This document shows, one piece after another, positions 38,004 to 44,060 of a DNA stretch of 44,060 nucleotides. How positions within the stretch are numbered: the first letter of the stretch is position 1; every line of letters starts with the position of its first letter. Position numbers and translations under genes: made by a program. The notes beneath the pieces are model-generated. The model was not told the DNA's origin. It ran no database searches and saw nothing but the letters and a program-made list of their open reading frames with translations. The DNA is from Mansonella perstans (taxonomy: Eukaryota > Nematoda > Chromadorea > Rhabditida > Onchocercidae). The stretch is from contig JBAMDO010000310.1 of the NCBI GenBank assembly GCA_037074765.1, forward strand, positions 1-44,060, given 5' to 3'.

Positions 38004-39571
38004 CTATTCCATGCTTGTTATTATTTTTCTTACCATACAAACAAAAGGAATACTAGTCCAGATGGGAATTGGAATAATTTCATTCTTTAATTTCTCAACC
38101 TTTTCCTTTTTTTTTGGACTGTCGAATTTCATGCTTGGCGGTCGATGTGTCACGATATCCATGCTGTAATTCACAGGAATTGGTGTATAACCACTTGTAA
38201 CAGTATCTACACAAGCAGATGCAAGTGTAGATTCAGCGCTGAGTATAGAAGTAGATGTTTGCTGTAACAACAGTGATGATGATGATGATGATGACCGCGA
38301 CAATGATGACGGTTTGTTGATATGATTTTTACTATCATCACTTGTAACGGTACGATTATTTGTATCACACATTGCTTCGCAAAGTACTGGAACATAAACC
38401 ACCGGACGGGAGTCACACTGGGTGCGCTTTTCATTAAATTCTTTCATTGAAAGCCATCGTAAATGTGACGAAAAACAACCATCTTCATGCTGTCGACAAT
38501 CTGTCAGCAAACTATCATTGCTTCGAACCTGCTCGGTACACTTCCGACCACGACATCTGTTATCTCGATTAGTCACCGCTGCACCACCATGACTTGGTCG
38601 TTCGACACCAGTTGCTGTGTTAAGCCTGCTGCGACCGTAAGTAGCTTGAGCAACTGGGACTCGACATGACAATGAAGAGCAATTGAAGGAAGCGCGCATG
38701 TCGAATGGGTTACAATTAGGTGGTGCCCGGATCCACCTTTCATTCTCTTCCTTTGGCAGCAAACGTTCCTGAAAGTAAAAAAATAGTTCGCAGTCTGTTT
38801 CTGTTTCGATGGTCATGTGAAAAGTTATCGCAATTCTAATTCGTTCGTCGCAAAATATTTCGAATCTATAATGAATCCACAAGTTTTTCGGATTTTTCCA
38901 AAAATTTACAAAAAATCCCCAGCTTGCACTTTATACACATCATTCTCGTCCATTTTAATCAATCGCCCATGTTTTCAATATACTTATGAACCACAAGACT
39001 TCTAATCACTGACTCTCCGTATTTCAAAATAGTTCACTTATCCGATATTCCTACTTTCCGCCATCTTCTAAATTAATTCTGTAGTTAAGGTTCAAAACTT
39101 TTCTCCTAGATTAATTCCAATGAACTATCTTTTGCAAATGAAAGATGTTAAAATGCAACAAATGGAGTTAAAAAATTTTGTTTCCAGGAAAGAGCAACAA
39201 GATGAAAAACTGACGGTGCTCATTGAATATTTCGGTATAAGACAGCATATAATCATATGCTGTCTAGCTCCATCTGCTATTCAAACTTTTTATCAGTTAA
39301 ATTTACATCTTCGACTCTCTTATCCTTTGCTTGCAATACAAATATATATTTAAAAACGGAAAGTTAAAGAAACTCAGGAAAAAAGAAAAGCTTTAATAAA
39401 TGCAACAATATCTATGAAAGTATCAACAAAACAGGAAAGACGATTGATTGGATGTTTATAAATAACCTCTTTCCTAAAAAAAAAAAAATACTTTATTTTT
39501 CAAACTAAAAGTAATAAACTGCTAAATTAAATAGTTATCTAAATCGCCAAAAATTCGCAATATTTGGTCCT

Positions 39572-39606
<35 letters not shown>

Positions 39607-42600
39607 AACAAGAAAAATATCTGGTGACAAAAAAATGATTTTCAAGCAAATGAATATGGCAAGAAATGAGAAAAATACGAGATATAAAATTCAACTGTTT
39701 CTATACACTTGACTGCAATGAAATGCTGCAAATGAAAGCCTGAGAAACTCCACCTATCTCCTGTATCTTGGAAGGAAATATGTCATAATCCTGCCCATCG
39801 ATATAGCTGAAAAAACTCGCCCAGCATATGAAATGTTCACTGCAGAACAATGAAAATTTAAAGAAAATGTCTTAAAATATCTACTTCAGCAAAAATAAAC
39901 AAATTGATACTCTTGGAAGGAAATATTACAAAAAAGTAAAAGTTAAGCAATCTACTTCAAGCAAAATCGATCTATACATTTATTGTCACGAGCAACAGTC
40001 GATCTGGGAGCTCTTGTTTTTCTAAATCCTGGATAACACTATGAATATGTTCAAGATTTGCTCTACATTTCGGTAGAACAATCACATGAAATCACACATT
40101 TCTTCCCAGCATTTCCACATAGACTTTTCATGTCGGACACTAGTGGTCCTCTTAAGTGCAGTTCAAAATAACAGCTGACAAAACAATTAGTTCAATTCGT
40201 TTTACTTGACTTACAGATCCAAATACTGTTAAATTTATTGATATAGAAACAAAAATTCATTTTATCTTCTAGTTGCTTTCAAATTCTGTCACCAGTGCTG
40301 ATTCACCTCATCAACAAAGCAGGAAAATGCCGAAAAAATATAGAAAAACAGAAAGAAAGACAACTACAGGCTTTCTTTCCGTCATTTTTCATCCTACTTC
40401 CTTCCTTCCTCTTCCAATATTTATGATGAGATGTCCGGACAACCTTTTTTGGCTACAAATGTGAAAACTATCCTGCCACTTGTTAATCACTAGGCAATAA
40501 GACGAAATAATTGCTGCTGTACTTTTAAGATCTTTTTGGTTGAAACGAAAAGACATTTCCCGGCTCATCAAATTCAAACACAACTACTGCGTGTTAACTT
40601 GACAAAAAAAAAAAAAAAAAAAAAACTCCCTGCAGGCTAAAGAGAAAACATAACGGAAGAAATACTTTGAAAGTTAACGTAATGAACTTTTTCTTGAGGA
40701 TGCACATACGGATACAAATCTTTATACAAGATAAAAAAAGAGAAACAAAGAGGGAACGGATGAGAAAAGAAGCAGAAACAACATTATTGCTCTCAGCTAC
40801 CATTATTGCAGTATTGGAAGACGTTTATAACTTGATGAGTCAATTTAACTCACGAATTTGCTCGACGTCCTTCGCGATCTACTATTAAAGGACTCATTAA
40901 AATATTTTATGATACAAAGCTATTGAAATTGTTCTTCTACGTTTTCTAGAACAAAGTCACATAATTTTTCGTAATCCACAAAGAACGAAAAATCAGCTAA
41001 ATTTAATTCTTATTATCGATGGATTCTAAAATGGTTGTTGATTTTCAAAAAAAAAAGAAAAACCTTATTTCAAAGTCGAAAATTTTCGGTTTTTCAGCGT
41101 CCGCTAGTGAGAAAATAGAACAAACGAGCCAATTACCGGAAAAAAATACTATACATTTTGCAAATCTTCATTAAAATTATCAAATAGACACTAAATAGTT
41201 ATACACTATAGATGCTCTATAAATAATAGATTAAACATGAGAAAAGGCAGTGCTTAATGGTTGAATCGAAAAGACATTTCCTGGCTCATCAAGTTCAAAC
41301 ACAACTACTGCATGGTATGGCTCTAAAGGTGTAGACGGTAAAAGCAAGTTCTCCACACACTCAAGGCTTAAACAGCGGATGGCTCTATATGCCATGGTAT
41401 GCGAAAGTCTCATTTTTTGTGCCTGAATCCCTAGCAAAAAAGCATTTCTCCACAGCAAAAAAAAAACATTATTGAAAAGTAGCCTAAAAATGTCGTGAAA
41501 AGTTACCATACCAGGTGAAAATAACTGCTCTCACCATCGGTCAGGTAAATAGCTGCTGGATAATTGGTTCGCCGGAAATAGCTATAGGATGCTGAAGATA
41601 CTGCTGGTCTCTGCTTTTGCAAATGGTGCAAATGTTGGTCGCCATCATTTGGATCAAGTGAAGCATTATATTGATAAAAAGGCGTTTTTCTGAGAGATTT
41701 TCCCAACTGTAACTCATTTCGCACTGCGGTATTATTACTGTGGCAGGATTCCGAAATACTAAGATTTGGAAGCACCGTTCCAGTCGGAAGTGAGGTATTA
41801 ACCTGTAGTGATGACAATAATGTAGATGACCCAATCGACATGGTCGTGGCGGAATACGGATTCATTTGAATTGTATTTTGGTACGAATTCTGTCGTAAAG
41901 GCAATGGAATGACTGATGACAAATCAGTGTTGCTTGGAGCACTGTTATTGCTTGTACTAGGTAGAATTCGAATTGCTGTACATCCCGCGCCACTACATAA
42001 TCGATTGACAAAGGAACTCAACTTTGTCCTATAACAGGTGAGATCAGTAAAAAAATGAATGGAAACAAACAACTACTGTATAAAAATACTGGTAAATTTT
42101 TGATAGCCTAATAAAAATTCCGATATTTAAGTAGAGAATGCAAAGAAAAAAGCACCCAAAAAGAAGCATTAGAAAAAGCATCCTATCAAAATTAGAATGA
42201 GAAAATACACTGCAGCAATGAGAGCAAGCGCAACAGTCGAACAATGCCAATGCATAACTGATAAATTCAATGGAGAGTTTAAGTAAATGAAATCTCAATA
42301 AGTTCACTAATATAGACCACTAGAAACATATATAAGTCCGATTACGATAAACGTATTGTGAATTTTTACCACAAAAATTGTTTTTCTATCGCAAAAGCAA
42401 AGTGATTCATAAAATTTTAAACTACATGTTGCTTCAATTAAAGATAAACTTGAACTACACATTTCTTTGAATTAACCCACGATCTTTATCCATCGATTTC
42501 GGAGATATGTTGCGTAACTGATGTGTTGTGAAGAAACTAATGTCGATCACTGTCCGTTACTATGCCATATATATTGGTAGCGTTTGGTAGCGCAAGATCT

Positions 42601-43405
42601 TTGAATGTATCAAAGATAATGGTATCATCCAAAAGAGAACAACAATTTCATCAAAAGGACGATAAATCCGACCAGCCAGTCACTCCTTTATTACGCTTCT
42701 AAGTTGAGTGATACGATTGCATTTATTGATAGGGAAAAATCAACAAAGCAAGCAAAAATCGAATGCTAACCTCGCAAAAGTAAAAATTGAATGCTGTCGC
42801 TGCGACAATTTTGCTAGTTTTTGTTTGCTACACATAGCTGTAGGATTCCAACCGTTGCACGTAATCTCCGTCTTTTTCTCTGAACTGCTTGAGGGAATCG
42901 CCGAATCGCCTCCTGAATTCTGAGGCTGTCGTCGTTGAACGCTCTGATACGATGCAAGGGTCGTTGAATGTTGTTGCTGCCGTTCGTACTCGTACAAGTC
43001 GAGTCGATCAGGGCAAAAATCTGCAGCTTGCGGCTCATCCAGTCTGCTCCGTCGTCTTCCTTCTTTAACTACTTCCTTATTTTTTCCTCCGTCTTCCTTG
43101 TTTTTAACACGCTGATTGGATCTTCACGTAACGTTTATCTTTCCACGAGTCACTCCTATTCCTTCAAACATACATATTTTCAAAGATTCAAAATCACCAT
43201 GCAATATGCTTAGGCATATTGCGTGTTCGCGTAGCATTCTTATGGATAAACATGAATAGGCAAAACTGATTATCCTCGTGCAAATGCTACTTACATCCGC
43301 CCAAGCCGTGCTACGTGAATTACCACAAGCCAGCCCGTACGCAATGCCGCAACCTGCAGGAGCCAATGATAGGACTTCCTTTGCTTCAGACGGAATGGGC
43401 ACCAA
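38004..43405 (-). CDS. Disordered protein gene with an ACT-like (aromatic amino acid hydroxylase regulatory-type) segment; partial, uncertain model
   Basis: Minus-strand exons: 43295-about 43405 (5' limit open), 42771-43111, 41512-42028, 41237-41422, probably 39749-39806, then 38004-38768 with the stop. Joins are in phase; 42771 AG|GTTAGC into 42028 is strong. The N-terminal part is polar (QQQHSTTLASYQSVQRRQPQ, Ser/Asn/Thr-rich). Exon 41237-41422 contains PYHAVVVFELDEPGNVF, the shape of the first strand and turn of an ACT domain. Exon 39749-39806 has DYDIFPSKIQEIGG, comparable with the VPWFPRKIQELD linker of aromatic amino acid hydroxylases. The last exon (254 residues) is Cys/Ser-rich with a poly-Ser run over a (GAT)n microsatellite, and has no hydroxylase catalytic HELLGH motif. 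Exon 41237-41422 could instead end at its own stop (41231). No start codon is seen, so the gene is 5'-incomplete or begins outside. Function unknown. Confidence 0.5.
38274..38294. repeat. GAT trinucleotide repeat encoding poly-Ser
   Basis: About seven GAT units on the plus strand. They are read on the minus strand as the SSSSSSS stretch of the last exon of the ACT-like gene. Confidence 0.85.
39240..39265. repeat. Perfect 11-bp palindromic arms with 4-bp loop
   Basis: AGACAGCATAT, AATC, ATATGCTGTCT. It lies in an intron of the minus-strand gene. Confidence 0.85.
39573..39604. repeat. Poly-A tract of 32 bases
   Basis: Uninterrupted A run. Its length may be inaccurate in the assembly. Confidence 0.8.
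39997..40156 (-). pseudogene. ACT-like block with a frame break
   Basis: On the minus strand, 40156 to 40085 reads SVRHEKSMWKCWEEMCDF in one frame. From 40091 a second frame reads FHVIVLPKCRANLEHIHSVI and QDLEKQELPDR, with a possible donor CT|GTTGCT (39997) or a stop at 39972. Put end to end, the two match the H.ES....(E)F.V.V......R.NL...I..L layout of the second half of an aromatic-amino-acid-hydroxylase ACT domain. It sits between exon 41237-41422 and exon 39749-39806, the correct order. No intron fits between the two frames, so either a frameshift has inactivated it or the reference has an indel. Confidence 0.4.
40538..40593 (-). repeat. Duplicated 56-bp exon fragment
   Basis: Matches 41259-41314 at 52 of 56 positions. 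On the minus strand it encodes AVVVFEFDEPGNVFSFQP, versus AVVVFELDEPGNVFSIQP in the exon. Similarity stops abruptly at both ends. A 22-base A run (a T-run on the coding strand) lies immediately upstream in the coding sense. Confidence 0.85.
40604..40625. repeat. Poly-A tract of 22 bases
   Basis: Uninterrupted A run on the plus strand next to the duplicated exon fragment. On the minus strand it is a long T-run before an ACGCAG, a possible acceptor context. Confidence 0.8.
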
Positions 43406-43848
43406 TCTTCTTATGTTTCTGTCTAGTTACACTATGTTCATCAGATGTCATACTCTCTATCTCTACATTTCTCCGTTTTGTTCCCTTGCTCATTCTCTCT
43501 TGCCAAAACAAAAACATTAAATACCTGCCATATGTCTCTTTCTTTTATTTGTTTACACGAATATGTCATCTCTCTATTCTTCGTTATCTTCAATGTCTCG
43601 ACACTTGTTTGTCATACTCCCACTTGTCCTTTCCACCCAAACAAGCAATACCAAAGGCCACTATAATTGACAACTGTTTCTCTTCCTTTCCCATGCTATT
43701 TAAGCAATATTGTATGCATGCAATGAAGCACATTGCGTGATTGCATGCACGACGGGGAACAACTTTACATTCTCGAATCTTTTTAAGTTTCTTTAAGACC
43801 TATTTCGTTTGTTATAAAAACGCCAGTTCGCAACAATTCGCCTGAAGC
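43406..43848. other. Right-hand flank, no gene seen
   Basis: Pyrimidine-rich plus strand with overlapping Ser/Leu-rich frames that look like low-complexity reading, not genes. GCATGCA-type palindromes occur near 43713-43749. Confidence 0.4.
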
Positions 43849-44060
43849 TGATCATTCCCACATGATGACTTGAGAGATTCTGATCATTCTCACATGATGA
43901 CTTGAGATTCTGATCTTTCCCACATGATGACTTGAGAGATTCTGATCATTCTCACATGATGACTTGAGATTCTGATCATTCCACACTTGAGATTCTGATC
44001 ATTCCCACATGATGACTTGAGAGATTCTGATCATTCTCACATGATGACTTGAGATTCTGA
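43849..44060. repeat. Dimeric tandem satellite at the right edge
   Basis: Alternating units of 32 bp (A, ending GACTTGAGAGATTC) and 30 bp (B, ending GACTTGAGATTC), all starting TGATC. Order: A 43849-43880, B to 43910, A to 43942, B to 43972, a shortened 23-bp unit to 43995, A to 44027, B to 44057, then continuing past the window. A and B differ by the GA insertion and by CCC versus CTC after TGATCATT. Confidence 0.95.

Noticed and set aside
37808..38056. Plus-strand 82-residue frame
   Set aside because: Partly antisense to the final exon of the minus-strand gene; hydrophobic low-complexity reading without splice context.
42814..43038. Minus-strand 74-residue frame starting MSRKLQ
   Set aside because: Alternative frame of exon 42771-43111. 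The frame ending in TFAR joins in phase to exon 41512-42028; this one does not.
43278..43740. Overlapping plus-strand frames at 43278-43740
   Set aside because: The first part is antisense to the minus-strand exon with a strong GTAAGT donor (43295). The rest is Ser/Leu-rich pyrimidine-driven sequence.
1..44060. tRNA, rRNA, CRISPR or operon signals
   Set aside because: None could be identified by eye on either strand; gene spacing and orientation do not indicate an operon.

Overview
The window looks like nuclear DNA of a parasitic nematode, most likely a filarial or other spirurid worm. It is strongly AT-rich. Its genes are split into many short exons joined by nematode-type splice sites (donors such as GTAAGT or GTTTGT, acceptors such as TTTTCAG). 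The recognisable proteins are animal proteins with nematode counterparts. A short stretch of decayed bacterial sequence (isocitrate dehydrogenase and a group II intron reverse transcriptase) sits in an intergenic region. This fits an old nuclear insertion from a Wolbachia-like endosymbiont, as known in filarial worms. The species assignment and the donor are inferences.

Layout. At the left edge, minus strand (366-2190), is the 5' part of a TFG homologue (PB1 domain, coiled coil, proline-rich start); it runs off the window. Divergently on the plus strand (4325-9005) is a 14-exon cyclic-nucleotide-gated channel beta-type subunit very like C. elegans TAX-2. A small, poorly resolved minus-strand gene lies at 9774-10589, perhaps with a signal-peptide exon near 12.6 kb. 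From 10.6 to 18.0 kb little is recognisable except a 120-bp-arm foldback element (12081-12438). From 18034 to 27614 (minus) lies a 16-exon gene for a B-box, coiled-coil and beta-propeller (NHL-like) protein without a visible RING. From 27.6 to 30.9 kb is a repeat-rich intergenic stretch carrying the bacterial relics (28.86-29.3 kb). From 30860 to 35052 (minus) is a complete 12-exon CDT1 replication-licensing gene. From 35.05 to 38.0 kb there are tandem repeats and a cluster of ACGTG motifs. From 38.0 to 43.4 kb (minus) is a gene of disordered, Ser/Thr/Asn-rich exons. It also carries short blocks in the order of the ACT regulatory region and linker of aromatic amino acid hydroxylases, one of them frame-broken. 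No catalytic domain is seen. The right edge (43849-44060) is a dimeric tandem satellite.

The genes are not an operon or one pathway: ER export (TFG), sensory signalling (TAX-2), a TRIM-NHL-like regulator and replication licensing (CDT1) are simply neighbours. Exon models were checked by hand for reading-phase continuity: tfg, tax-2 and cdt-1 close perfectly, apart from one AT-AG intron in tax-2. Joins marked as uncertain in the entries need transcript evidence.
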